64,000 nt of DNA, taken from NCBI GenBank assembly GCA_903936705.1, contig CAIZWN010000020.1, forward strand, positions 28,224 to 92,223, read 5' to 3'. The number at the start of each line of letters is the position of its first letter. The stretch's first letter is position 1. The notes beneath the pieces are model-generated. The model had not been told where the DNA came from. It saw only the letters and a list, made by a program, of their open reading frames with translations, and searched no databases. This document shows, piece by piece, positions 26,915-36,155 of this stretch. The translations under genes were made by a program, and so were the position numbers. Origin of the DNA: an uncultured Myxococcales bacterium. Lineage in GTDB: Bacteria > Myxococcota_A > UBA9042 > DTJE01.

Positions 26915-28597
26915 TTAGTGGGACCAGAGGCTGTCGGTGACCACGTCGGTCTTGTACCAGTCCTTCGCCGAGGCCCCGGATGCATTGACCCAGGTCAGGA
27001 AGTTCGGGTACGCCGTCGAGAACTCGACACCTTCGACCGGCCACGCCCACTGCTCGGGGATATCCAGCGCGAACGGCAGGTTGCAGATCGATTTGTACCA
27101 GATCCCCTGGTTCACGACCGAATTGTCGTCACCCGTCCCGAAGAGGCTCATGTCAGCCAAGGCCGTCGGGGCGTGATTCACCATGTGGATCTCATGCCCA
27201 CGCTGGGCCGTGCGGAACACGAAGGGATCCCAAGGGGGAGCGCCCAGGCTGGCCACGGTCTGGGGCGTCTTGAATGCAACACGCAACTGGAACTCGGGTC
27301 CTTCACCTGCATAGCAGCCGGTCTGGGTGTTGAACGTCGTGCATGTCGCGCCGGACGTGGCGGCAACGGCCTGCTGGTCCGCAAAGATCTGGTACACGAG
27401 GCTGGACTGGCCGGCCTCGGGCACGATTGCCTGCGCTGTTCCGCCGTTGAGGGTCAGCGTTGCGGTCTGAACCAGCGATGCGACGACCCCCGGCAGGTGT
27501 AAGGCGAACCCGTTGTTGTTCCCGGATCCCCAGGCCGCCAGCTTGAAGGTCGCGACCAGGTCCAGCACCTTGCCGTCCCTGTTTTCGACGCGCAGGAACT
27601 GGTATCGAACCACCATGTCGTTGAAGTCGTAGTCACCGTGCAGCGGCCACGAATCCTCGAACACGAAAGTCCCAAAGCCGGCGCTGGACGGCGTGAAGAT
27701 GTCGAAGGCCCGGGCAGGATCATCCGGATGATCATCGTTGCCATCAAGAACGCCGTCCTTGTCGCGGTCCAACACCTCCGGAACCGGGGCGATATCGGAA
27801 ACGTCGATGGCATCAGCAGGATCAGAATGCACGCTGTAGAGCGTGTCGTTGAAATCGTGATCACAACCGCTGTCGCCGCGATTCAGGTCTTCCATGCCCA
27901 GAACGATCATGCCCGACTTGACGTCGTTCAGCAGGACCGTATGGGCCTTCATCGCCGAATCCGATTCGGGGTTCAGATGCTTGAGCGTGTAGTAGACCGC
28001 CCCACCGCCAGGAGGTCCGCCTGTGGGTTTCGTTGTCACGCCGCTCTTGCTGTCAAAGCCGTTGGCCACAACCAGGAAACCGATGTTCTGGCCAACATCG
28101 AAGTGCCCCAACTTCACCGTATCGCCCAATCTAAGGCCCAGCGACGACCCGCCATCATTGTTGAACGAGGCGTTCGGGAACACTATCGTTTCGCGAACGT
28201 CGTTCTTCGTCTGCGGAACCTGATTGTCTGGAAACGAAAAGAACCCGAACGAATTCTTGTAGGCAGCGCCCTCGTGGATGAAGGTCACGTAGACATCCGC
28301 GGCCTTCTTCAGGTGGACGTTGGCCCCAAAGTCATCGGTGATGAGATCGGGGTTGTTGGTCCGGATGTCTCGCCGTTCGGGCAGGACCCCGCCCAGGCGC
28401 GTCAGGAAATCGTTTGACGGAACCTTCTTGAGGCTCGCGTTGATTACCTTCGGGATACCCGAACTGTCGTAACTGGATGAGTATGGTTCAACAAGGAAAC
28501 GCCAGGTGAGCTTGCCCTTGCTGTCGAAGGTCAGAGCCATGGCGGCCGTCGAAACGACCATCAGGGCCGCAACCACGAGGATGCGCATCGTCTTCAT
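26915..28597 (-). CDS. LruC domain-containing exported protein
   Basis: A 560-residue protein with a Sec signal peptide (MRILVVAALMVVSTAAMA). Two ATGs compete: 28603 overlaps the upstream stop as ATGA, and 28597 has the better spacing to GGGGGG. The protein contains the LruC hallmark twice over its length: GDSGCDHDFNDTLYSV, and later FEDSWPLHGDYDFNDMVVRYQF, with a calcium-like loop DRDKDGVLDGNDDHPDDP between. LruC domains are found in secreted proteins of Leptospira, Bacteroidetes and myxobacteria; function is poorly known. It is translationally coupled to a small lipoprotein gene upstream. Confidence 0.82.
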   Translation of the reverse strand: MKTMRILVVAALMVVSTAAMALTFDSKGKLTWRFLVEPYSSSYDSSGIPKVINASLKKVPSNDFLTRLGGVLPERRDIRTNNPDLITDDFGANVHLKKAADVYVTFIHEGAAYKNSFGFFSFPDNQVPQTKNDVRETIVFPNASFNNDGGSSLGLRLGDTVKLGHFDVGQNIGFLVVANGFDSKSGVTTKPTGGPPGGGAVYYTLKHLNPESDSAMKAHTVLLNDVKSGMIVLGMEDLNRGDSGCDHDFNDTLYSVHSDPADAIDVSDIAPVPEVLDRDKDGVLDGNDDHPDDPARAFDIFTPSSAGFGTFVFEDSWPLHGDYDFNDMVVRYQFLRVENRDGKVLDLVATFKLAAWGSGNNNGFALHLPGVVASLVQTATLTLNGGTAQAIVPEAGQSSLVYQIFADQQAVAATSGATCTTFNTQTGCYAGEGPEFQLRVAFKTPQTVASLGAPPWDPFVFRTAQRGHEIHMVNHAPTALADMSLFGTGDDNSVVNQGIWYKSICNLPFALDIPEQWAWPVEGVEFSTAYPNFLTWVNASGASAKDWYKTDVVTDSLWSH

Positions 28598-28599
28598 GG

Positions 28600-29076
28600 T
28601 CATTCCCCCCTGCCGAACTCGACGGTCACACGACCGTCGGTCACCAGCACGCGGTCCCAGTTTTTCGCGCCTACGATGTTGACCACGATGTTGACAGCGT
28701 CCTGGTCCAGAGTCATCACCGCGGAACCGACCCACTTGCCGTTCTCATCCGTCACTCCCTTTGCCAGCAGAACCTGGTCCCCAGGCAGTTCGGACGAGTC
28801 ATCAAAGACAGACACGACTACATCCGGCCACGGCTCGCCGTCCAGATGCACAACCAGAACATCCAATTCGACGCCGCTGGTCATCAGCCAGTCGAATGTG
28901 GGCTGGGCCCATACATTCTGGCTGAGACATTGGCTGCCTGGGACGTCCCCGAGTACGTCATTCGAGTCTGGCGGGTAGGCGTCTTCCTCGTACGGCAGGC
29001 CGTTTCCGCCGGAACCGTCACAACCTCCTAGGGCCGCAATGGCCACCAGGAACATCCAGAGGTTTTGTCTTTTCAT
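28600..29076 (-). CDS. small lipoprotein coupled to the LruC gene
   Basis: A 158-residue protein starting at ATG 29076 behind GGAAGGAGGGG. Signal peptide residues 1-19 end IAALGGC (lipobox). After an acidic linker (EEDAYPPDSNDVLGDVPG) comes a beta-sandwich-like domain: LDVLVVHLDGEPWPDVVVSV, GVTDENGKWVGSAVMTL and VNIVVNIVGAKNW. This resembles carboxypeptidase-regulatory or Big-type Ig folds. It overlaps the start of the LruC gene and probably forms a surface complex with it (inference). Confidence 0.75.
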   Translation of the reverse strand: MKRQNLWMFLVAIAALGGCDGSGGNGLPYEEDAYPPDSNDVLGDVPGSQCLSQNVWAQPTFDWLMTSGVELDVLVVHLDGEPWPDVVVSVFDDSSELPGDQVLLAKGVTDENGKWVGSAVMTLDQDAVNIVVNIVGAKNWDRVLVTDGRVTVEFGRGE

Positions 29077-29312
29077 GGTCCCCTCCTTCCAGCCCGCACC
29101 CAGGGAAGCGGGTCAATCTCCACGTCGTCTGCAAACCCGCATCACATCATGAACACATTGACACTCGTGCATTCATCGGACGGTCCGGTTAGAAAGTTTA
29201 GACTCTACCCATGCAAAGGGGCAACCAATCTACTTGCCCTTGTCACGTGGCCCCAATGGCCAAGCGGCACACCGACCGACCTCATACGGCAACATCAACC
29301 TTGAAGGCTGGT

Positions 29313-30359
29313 TCAGCGATTCAGGACCCTCAGGACCCGGATCGGTTCGCCGCCTGCTGCAGTCCAGGTGTCCTCGACTACCGCGACGGTTCCTGTCACA
29401 CAGAAAGGTTTTCTTCCGGTTTCGATTCCATCGGCGTCCAGCAGCACCAGGTCGTTTTCATCAATCCGCAGAGGGATGGGCTGGGAAGTGCTTACGGGAA
29501 ATCGCTGCAGGCCCGAACAATGACATCCCCCTTTATTCGCCTGGCAGGAGGTGAACCACTCGTCCATCCTGGTGATACCGGAACATGAAGAACCGTCCGG
29601 AAAGCAGGACAACGGGGCCTGGAAATCGGCCGATGTTGCATCCTGGTTCAGGAAGGTGGATTCCGATGATTCGCTGATTGTCACTACTCCCAGCTGAGCC
29701 AGGCCCCATGTTCCTGCGCGATCAGGACAGTATGTCGGGGCCGACAACGGGAATGGAGCGCCTTCGAGGCAGGTCGCAACCTGGCGCCAGGTGGTCGCAA
29801 TCTCGCCTCCGCATGGGGAAAAGTCGCGCCAAATCTTGGCGCAATCGATTGACAACTGACCTGGGGACGTTCGCAGCACACCAGCGTATCTGCCGCCTAC
29901 CGAAATCCCGCCAGATAGGCGCCCTTCGCTGAGGCTGGAACCGGCAACTTCCTCCCAAATGCCGTTTGCCAGCAGGGCCAGAACGACGATATTGCCGACA
30001 CCCGGTTCTCCGTCGTAGACAATCGACAGGCTGGCAACCGGATCAAACGTCGTGTCGGCAGGATCGACGTCGTAGACGCTGGTTACCGAGCCCGATTGGG
30101 CAGGACCTGGTGTAAGCGAGACTTCGGCGTCCTTTTCCAACGATCCCGCCGGTATGATCAAAGTCCCCCAGCCCTGTCCGGTCGAGATGGTGCCTCCGGT
30201 GGCCGCCGGTATTACCTCCGCAAAGATCGTCCCCTCATCGGGGTCAGCCGAGCCGCCGACGTCGTGGCCGTCGCCCCCGCAAGACATCGCCGGTACCGCC
30301 GCAACGACCGCCGCAACGACCGCCGCCAGAAGGCATATGGGATCCCCACGTGATCGCAT
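29313..30359 (-). CDS. lipoprotein with ZU5-like segment
   Basis: A 348-residue protein. ATG 30359 lies 5 bases after GGAGG; the preceding TTG is also in frame. The signal peptide is rich in Val/Ala (AAVVAAVVAAVPAMSC), encoded by a repeated GCCGCAACGACC stretch. Residues about 55-155 match the pattern of ZU5 domains (ATGGTISTGQGWGTLIIPAGSL, then AEVSLTPG). The C-terminal half has paired Cys (DCAKIWRDFSPCGG, CFPDGSSCSG, CQANKGGCHCSG), so it is likely disulphide-rich and extracytoplasmic. Function unknown. Monocistronic by spacing: 236 bases follow its 3' side without a gene. Confidence 0.72.
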   Translation of the reverse strand: MRSRGDPICLLAAVVAAVVAAVPAMSCGGDGHDVGGSADPDEGTIFAEVIPAATGGTISTGQGWGTLIIPAGSLEKDAEVSLTPGPAQSGSVTSVYDVDPADTTFDPVASLSIVYDGEPGVGNIVVLALLANGIWEEVAGSSLSEGRLSGGISVGGRYAGVLRTSPGQLSIDCAKIWRDFSPCGGEIATTWRQVATCLEGAPFPLSAPTYCPDRAGTWGLAQLGVVTISESSESTFLNQDATSADFQAPLSCFPDGSSCSGITRMDEWFTSCQANKGGCHCSGLQRFPVSTSQPIPLRIDENDLVLLDADGIETGRKPFCVTGTVAVVEDTWTAAGGEPIRVLRVLNR

Positions 30360-30442
30360 CAAGACCTCCGTGCATGACTTCGACTCGATTGTCCTGCCGG
30401 CATTGGGCCAGTCAAGTTTTCGACCACAGGAAGGACTACGAC

Positions 30443-32107
30443 CTAGAGTGCCTGTACGACCAGATCGTGCGGCCCATCCATTCCGACAGTGACCTCGGCT
30501 CGGTCGCTGGAAGAAACTGTCGAGACCAGGATTTTGTCGATGAATACCTGCCAGGACGAGGATGGGTCCAGGCCCTCGATGCGCACGATCGTCGTCCCGC
30601 TGGTCCTTGTTCCCGGCTCGAACGAGGCAACCAGCGCACGCCTGGATCGATCGAAAAGCGCCCGCCTCACAAGGATGGCCGGAAAATCGACCCCGGTCAG
30701 ACGCGGCTGGGTGAAATGGGCGTCGTCAAACGGTCGTTCATGAACGGCCCTCCAGCCGCCCGGAGGATTAACGCGGGCAAAGGCAATCAACTTGTCGGTC
30801 AGGTTGGTGCATGGCGACGTGGACACTGGCGGACAGCGATAGTGTAGACCGCCGGCATCCTGGACCCGCGGGAACGTCCGATCGGCGTAGGCCAGCAGTC
30901 GGTCACGTGCGTCCAGATCCCCGAGTTCGCCCGCCAGCATCGCGAAAAAGCCATATCGCACCCTGGGTTCCCATGTCTCGTCCTTCAGGATCGCCGCCCC
31001 ATCCGCCGTCGGCGTGTAGTGCCGCGCCTTCCATAACGGCCATCGAGATTCCACGAACCCGGGTTTCCAGGCGTGCATGAACGTTCCGGTCCAGCCGTTC
31101 GCGGAGGCCGATTCGAAAGTGATGACGCCCTCGTCAATCAGTTGCCGGATCAGTTCGTCATTCGAGTTGCCGTAACGCGGGTTTGCCTGCGAAAGCGTCG
31201 AGTCCTGCTTGACCAGGTACAGCATTGCCGTTTCGCCAGTCTTAGAGTCGGTTAGTTCCTTGCTGACGAAAAAGTCGTAGAACTGTTCGCTGACTGCGAA
31301 CCGGTCGGTTCCATGAGTGGCGTCGTACAGTTTGAATGCCAGGATCGGATGCTGGTTGCATTCGGGGAAAACGGCGTTCGGCTCGCAGCAGATCCCGTGG
31401 TAGGGGTTGTCGGCCATCTGGCGGTGCATGACGTCGATGATTGCCTTGTTGTCGTAGGTGTAGCGTTCGTCGGGGGCCCATTCATAGACGATTGACCCGG
31501 GAGTGTCCCACGAAAAATCCCTGTACAGGGCCGCATACAGGTTCATAAGGTGCGCGACGTGCCCGGAGTACATGATGTTCTTCTCACCCACGGGATCGTG
31601 CCGTTCGGGATACGGCATGTCCAGGTTGGGTTCGAGGGTCGAAATTCCCTTGCTGGTTTCGGCCCAGTACTCCCACACCGGCTTCAGGAGGATTTTGTGA
31701 ATCAGACGGTCGATGGCAGGTCCGATTGCCTCGGACCAGGCTGGCAACTGGTGGTACTGCACCACGGACAGAAAATATCCCGAGAATGCGATCGAGTAGC
31801 GGTAAGAGGTCAGGTCAAGCTGTCCGTTCGCCTCGAGGTCGGTGAAATCGTCCAGGGGCCGTGCTGCCAGACCGAGGATGAATTTCAGTTGGCCCATGGC
31901 ATCGGGAGTCAGCGACGGGTAGGACGACGGATCGACCGCCGGCAATGATGGCCCAGGATCGGCGCCAACGGCGTCGGCTTGGGAACCCACGTCATCCAAA
32001 GCGACCACGTCCCGCAATGAACATGCCCCAGGCGCCGCAAGAAGGATCAGCCCGATGGAAACCACCAGTCGCCTCGCCGCCGTCTTGACCTGCAAGCCAG
32101 TTGCCAT
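30443..32107 (-). CDS. linalool dehydratase/isomerase-like lipoprotein
   Basis: A 554-residue protein. ATG 32107 (GGGGTGG upstream) yields a signal peptide ending LLAAPGAC. The body is an alpha/alpha barrel with motifs of the linalool dehydratase/isomerase-type domain: NIMYSGHVAHLMNLYAALYRD in pieces, YGICCEPNAVFPECNQHPILAF-type run (HGICCEPNAVFPECNQHP) and DATHGTDRF. In the Castellaniella enzyme, Asp/His/Cys residues at such positions line the active site; the CEPN..F..CNQHP run keeps two Cys here. The final 70 residues form a beta domain. Catalysis on a terpenoid is possible but unproven. It lies 156 bases downstream of the propeller/toroid gene on the same strand. Confidence 0.7.
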   Translation of the reverse strand: MATGLQVKTAARRLVVSIGLILLAAPGACSLRDVVALDDVGSQADAVGADPGPSLPAVDPSSYPSLTPDAMGQLKFILGLAARPLDDFTDLEANGQLDLTSYRYSIAFSGYFLSVVQYHQLPAWSEAIGPAIDRLIHKILLKPVWEYWAETSKGISTLEPNLDMPYPERHDPVGEKNIMYSGHVAHLMNLYAALYRDFSWDTPGSIVYEWAPDERYTYDNKAIIDVMHRQMADNPYHGICCEPNAVFPECNQHPILAFKLYDATHGTDRFAVSEQFYDFFVSKELTDSKTGETAMLYLVKQDSTLSQANPRYGNSNDELIRQLIDEGVITFESASANGWTGTFMHAWKPGFVESRWPLWKARHYTPTADGAAILKDETWEPRVRYGFFAMLAGELGDLDARDRLLAYADRTFPRVQDAGGLHYRCPPVSTSPCTNLTDKLIAFARVNPPGGWRAVHERPFDDAHFTQPRLTGVDFPAILVRRALFDRSRRALVASFEPGTRTSGTTIVRIEGLDPSSSWQVFIDKILVSTVSSSDRAEVTVGMDGPHDLVVQAL

Positions 32108-32263
32108 GCGCCACCCCACAAAACGGGGGAAGAATACCGGAAACACACGGCAAGCAGATATGACCTTTGACCACGGACGTTTGGTCAGACAGACAGTACC
32201 AGTCGGGAGGTCCACGCTGTCTGAACCAGATGGTTTGCGCCATGGCACAGGGAAACGCGCCTG

Positions 32264-34846
32264 CTAGGGCTGAACCAGGATGCCGGCGTAGCGCTGCGCC
32301 CAGTAGGCCAACTGGAATGCGGTGGGACTGACCATGCCTTGGCCGTTGCTTCCGCCAACCATCTCGTATGGATTGCCGTTCCACCACATCGTGCGAATCT
32401 CATCGTAGGGAAAGACGGTGTCCCACTGCGGGTCATCGAAGCGATCATTGACGTTGCGCACGCAATCCTTTCGGTGGCTGTTGTCCACCCCCCAGTCACG
32501 AATGTCACGAGGCATTTCGCGCAAGGTCTGCACCGCCTTTGCGACCTCGGCCTCGCCGGGGACCGCCAGGGCAACGATGGCGGCCCACAATGGCTGCCGC
32601 TCGGGCCGCTCGTACTCGTACAGCCCCAGCAGGCCGTCCAGGTACTTCGCTCGCCGCGTCGGGTTCGGTTCGTAGCGCAGCAGAGTCGCGTAGGCCAGCA
32701 TCGCCAGCTCGTGGTCGCTGTGGTTCGCGCTGGACGGGTTGCTGACCGTGATGGCCTTCCTGGACCAGCGCGCCACCTCGTCGTACCGGTACTCGGTCAC
32801 AAGACGATCATAGGCCGCGTACAAAGCCGGGTCGCCTGTCATGTGCCAGGCGGACAGCAGGTGTCCGAGGATCTCGATGCCATTCAGCCAGCCGCCGCCG
32901 AATTCGGCCTCCAGGCAAGCCTCCAGCGGGTAGTCAATCCCGCAGTTTTCAAGGCCATCGACCGTGATCGAGACGCGCTCGGGCTCCCAATGCCCGAAAG
33001 AGGTGGCAATACCATCCAGATCTTTAAGCGTGTATCCGCCATCAACTATGTAGCGAGCCAGCGCTCCGGCGTGCTCGGCCACTGCCGCACGCTCGTCCGG
33101 GTTCTTGGCGCACAGATCGTAGAACAGCGGGAAGCCGAAGAAGTGTCCGGTGGTCTCGTCAGATGAAGTGTCGTCCTTCCACATGTAACGGACGCCCTCG
33201 TACGTCACTTCGTGCCAACGATCCGGTTCGTTCTGCTTGAGGGCGAACAGCGCAGTTTCGTCCTCCCGGACCAGGGACCGCGTAATGAAACCACGCTTGA
33301 GCCCCGCGGCCTCAAAAGCGACCGCCGGAACGTCGATTTCCAGGAACATGGTGTCCATGGCCTTGCGAGCGGCGAGGTAGTACTTCTCGTCCTGGGTGAC
33401 CGAGTAAGCCATGCACAGCGCGCCCACTCCCATCTGGGTCCACAGGCCGTCGTTATCGAAGTCGCTTTGAGCCCATGCGGTCGGGTTCCAGGGGTCGTCG
33501 GACCAGGTGTCCGACATCAGGAAGCCGTCCATGCGCCAGAAACGCTGTATCCACACGTCGAACAGTTCCGATTCCTTGTCGGCAATCCGACGTTCCACGA
33601 ATCTGACCCTGGTTGCCCCGGCGGAAGTCCCAATCCAGTAGGAACCGTCGTCAGCCACGGCCACCGCAGTAACGGCGTCATCCGGCAGCCAGCGTTTTGA
33701 CACGTAGTGACTGAACGAAAGCGGACCCGGCCCTGGGACCACCTTCACGGCACTGGCCCCTCTGGCGTGCCCGATCAGCACGTCGTCCCCGGCCTGGTCC
33801 ACCGCCGTCAGATCGCTTGTCGGCAATTCGCCCTTCATCGGAACGAAGGTCAGCCCCGCATCGCCGCTGGCAGAAACCGTTGCCAATCCGCCCTTGCACG
33901 CAACACGCACCGCTTGTCCAGACGACGAACGGGAACCTCCGAGGGCACTCGCTGCCCCAAGGGATTCATCCAGAATCAACGGATCAAGCCCCAGCCGCAG
34001 CGACCCGTCGGCCAGCAGGCTCAAGGTCTTGGTGCCGGCCACGGCAACGTCAAGTACATCCCATCCGGAGGTGCCATCTACCGGACCGAAGTCGCCAGAC
34101 GACCCCCAGAATACCCCGTCCGTGGTGCCAGCCACCAACGTTCCGTCCGGAACGAACGCGACCGACGTGAATGCCGCCAACCCAGCCCCCAGGGTCACAG
34201 TCGGGTTGCCAGCAACGTCCACCAGCTGGATCCCGTTGGCAAACGCCACGGCAACCATCGTCTCGTCGGCCGAAAGCGCAAGGTCCTGTATGGGATTAGC
34301 CATTGGCCCAACGATCAGGTCCTGGGGCAACGTCACCTTCTCGAAGCGATCCTTTGCAACAGTCCACCGGTACAGTCCCGAAGGCGTGCCGGCCCATACC
34401 TCGGCGCCCACGGCCAGCAGGGCGCGAACGTCCAGATCCGGCAGGACGTCGATCGTACGGAACTGCGTCGGTTCGTCGGCAAGGTAGGGGCTGTCAACCA
34501 CCCGGTCGGCATGCTCGCGTACGGCGTGGATGAAGGCGGCATCAGGGATGACGTCCGCCTGGGAATCCGGGACGGCATCGCCGGTAAGATCCCCCCCAAG
34601 ATCGGACAAAACGTCTTGTTCGCCATCGAGCGCCAGATCGCCAGCCTCGGAATCGCCAGCCTGGTCAGGCACATAGATGTCACCGGTTCCTTCATCCGCC
34701 GTCCCGTCAAATGCAAAATCGGTAGCCTGATCGGCCGGCAGATCCCCGCCAGAATCCGACGTTCCGCCATCCGATGAACATCCGACCAGGGCCGCGGCGG
34801 CAGCAACAGTCAACAGCCACACTCGAACCGACACCACGCAACGCAT
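32264..34846 (-). CDS. lipoprotein with beta-propeller and C-terminal alpha/alpha-toroid domain
   Basis: An 860-residue protein starting at ATG 34846 behind CGGAGG. The signal peptide ends AAALVGC; an 85-residue acidic Asp/Ala/Gly linker follows (for example DLPADQATDFAFDGTADEG). Residues about 125-440 contain beta-propeller blades typical of two-component-regulator-propeller or WD-like repeats (VWAGTPSGLYRW, LVAGTTDGVFWG, SYWIGTSAGATRV). Residues 450-860 are helical with a toroid pattern (WTQMGVGALCMAYSVTQDEKYY, GGWLNGIEILGHLLSAWHMTGD) as in alpha/alpha6 glycosidases and epimerases. No catalytic residue can be assigned. Probably co-transcribed with the linalool dehydratase-like gene; the shared toroid fold suggests related substrates (inference). 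Confidence 0.7.
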   Translation of the reverse strand: MRCVVSVRVWLLTVAAAAALVGCSSDGGTSDSGGDLPADQATDFAFDGTADEGTGDIYVPDQAGDSEAGDLALDGEQDVLSDLGGDLTGDAVPDSQADVIPDAAFIHAVREHADRVVDSPYLADEPTQFRTIDVLPDLDVRALLAVGAEVWAGTPSGLYRWTVAKDRFEKVTLPQDLIVGPMANPIQDLALSADETMVAVAFANGIQLVDVAGNPTVTLGAGLAAFTSVAFVPDGTLVAGTTDGVFWGSSGDFGPVDGTSGWDVLDVAVAGTKTLSLLADGSLRLGLDPLILDESLGAASALGGSRSSSGQAVRVACKGGLATVSASGDAGLTFVPMKGELPTSDLTAVDQAGDDVLIGHARGASAVKVVPGPGPLSFSHYVSKRWLPDDAVTAVAVADDGSYWIGTSAGATRVRFVERRIADKESELFDVWIQRFWRMDGFLMSDTWSDDPWNPTAWAQSDFDNDGLWTQMGVGALCMAYSVTQDEKYYLAARKAMDTMFLEIDVPAVAFEAAGLKRGFITRSLVREDETALFALKQNEPDRWHEVTYEGVRYMWKDDTSSDETTGHFFGFPLFYDLCAKNPDERAAVAEHAGALARYIVDGGYTLKDLDGIATSFGHWEPERVSITVDGLENCGIDYPLEACLEAEFGGGWLNGIEILGHLLSAWHMTGDPALYAAYDRLVTEYRYDEVARWSRKAITVSNPSSANHSDHELAMLAYATLLRYEPNPTRRAKYLDGLLGLYEYERPERQPLWAAIVALAVPGEAEVAKAVQTLREMPRDIRDWGVDNSHRKDCVRNVNDRFDDPQWDTVFPYDEIRTMWWNGNPYEMVGGSNGQGMVSPTAFQLAYWAQRYAGILVQP

Positions 34847-35154
34847 AATGCACCTCCGACTGGAACCACGAAAATCAGGAAGGGTAGTAATGAACCCTGG
34901 AAAACCGGCTTCAGGGAGTATCGACCGTGAAACGGAAGTGGTCAAGACGCCAGTCCACGGCCAGTCCACGGCCAGTCCACGGCCATCGCTGAATGCCGGC
35001 ATCCGAGACTTTGTGGAAATCGTGAAGTAGAATCCTTGGACGATGCCCTCCCGGAGAGGGAGCCAATGGCCAGTCCGGCCGTTCCCTCCACTTTCTTCCT
35101 GAAGCGCACGTTTACGGCCACGTACCGTCAGAAGATGATTGGAGGAACTGCCAA
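34847..35154. other. 308-base intergenic region between divergent genes
   Basis: The region separates the leftward gene starting at 34846 from the rightward gene starting at 35155. It contains three tandem copies of CAGTCCACGGC (34951-34983). No open frame with codon use like the neighbours was seen. The ribosome binding site of the pseudouridine synthase gene (TTGGAGGAA) is at its right end. Promoters must lie here but none was convincing by eye. Confidence 0.5.
34951..34983. repeat. three tandem copies of an 11-bp unit
   Basis: CAGTCCACGGC is repeated exactly three times head to tail, outside coding sequence, about 105 bases upstream of the start of the leftward lipoprotein gene. It could be slippage or an array of binding sites. 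Confidence 0.85.
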
Positions 35155-36078
35155 ATGGCGAGGGAAAGGCGCAGTACGGTGCTAGTCGGCGACTCCCCGC
35201 GGATCGACCTCGTGGTACAGGGCCTGACTGGCGTCTCCCGCTCGGTAGTGCGCGGGATGTTCGACCATGGCTGCGTCATCCTGGACGGTTCGGTTTGCAA
35301 GGGGGCCGGGACGCCGGCATTGGCGGGCGCGACCATCGAGGTGTCCTATGACCCGCAATGTCGCTACAAGGAGATCCCGAGAGCCTTCTCCAACAACGCA
35401 TTCAGCGTCGTGTTCGAGGATCGTTACCTGATAGTGGTCGAAAAAAGCGCTGGCATTCTGACGGTGCCGACCGTTCGCAAGGAGCAGGACACGCTGGTCC
35501 ATCAGGTCGCCCGACACTTCAGCCGAGGCCAGCGCAACCCACAGAAAGCGTTCATTGTTCACCGACTGGATTGCGACACTTCGGGCTTGCTTGTGTTCGC
35601 GAGAACCGAGGCCATTCAGCAGGCACTGAAGCAGCAGTTCGCCGATCACAAACCGGAACGCGAATACGCAGCTATTGTTGCAGGAACGGTTGCAGAGGAA
35701 AGCGGGACATACCGCAGCTTCCTCGCGACCGACGATGACCTGGATCAGTTCTCGACCAGCGAGCCTGGCGCAGGCAAGCTTGCCGTAACCCACTTTCAGG
35801 TGACGCAGCGGCTGCGAGGAGCCACTTATCTTTGCGTTCACCTTGAGACGGGGCGGCGAAACCAGATCCGGGTGCATTTCGCGGAGGCCGGACATCCGGT
35901 GCTTGGCGACCTGCGCTATGAACCACGACTTGCCTGCCACCCGCTGTGGCACCAGAAACGACTGGCATTGCATGCCAAGACGCTTGCATTCCAGCACCCG
36001 GTAACTGGTGCGCCCATACGCTCCACGACTGAACTTCCACCGTCCCTTCGGACATTCCTGGACAAGACCTCGACGTGA
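35155..36078 (+). CDS. RluA family pseudouridine synthase
   Basis: A 307-residue protein starting at ATG 35155, preceded by TTGGAGGAACTGCC. It isomerises uridine to pseudouridine in RNA. Residues 10-70 look like an S4 RNA-binding domain; the catalytic domain carries HRLDCDTSG with Asp139 as the catalytic residue, REYAAIVAG, and LCVHLETGRRNQIRVHFAEAGHPVLGD in pieces, all classical RluA/RluC/RluD motifs. Target RNA (23S rRNA or tRNA) cannot be told. The stop codon overlaps a GTG that could start the next gene. Confidence 0.92.
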   Translation: MARERRSTVLVGDSPRIDLVVQGLTGVSRSVVRGMFDHGCVILDGSVCKGAGTPALAGATIEVSYDPQCRYKEIPRAFSNNAFSVVFEDRYLIVVEKSAGILTVPTVRKEQDTLVHQVARHFSRGQRNPQKAFIVHRLDCDTSGLLVFARTEAIQQALKQQFADHKPEREYAAIVAGTVAEESGTYRSFLATDDDLDQFSTSEPGAGKLAVTHFQVTQRLRGATYLCVHLETGRRNQIRVHFAEAGHPVLGDLRYEPRLACHPLWHQKRLALHAKTLAFQHPVTGAPIRSTTELPPSLRTFLDKTST

Positions 36079-36155
36079 TCGTTCCTTGCGGGGACGCACC
36101 CGATTCAGCACAATGGCGCACCGCGCCCGATCGCGGGAACGGGGAGGACGCCTTC

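Noticed and set aside
34951..34983. Triple repeat as a CRISPR array
   Set aside because: Units are 11 bp, directly adjacent and without spacers.
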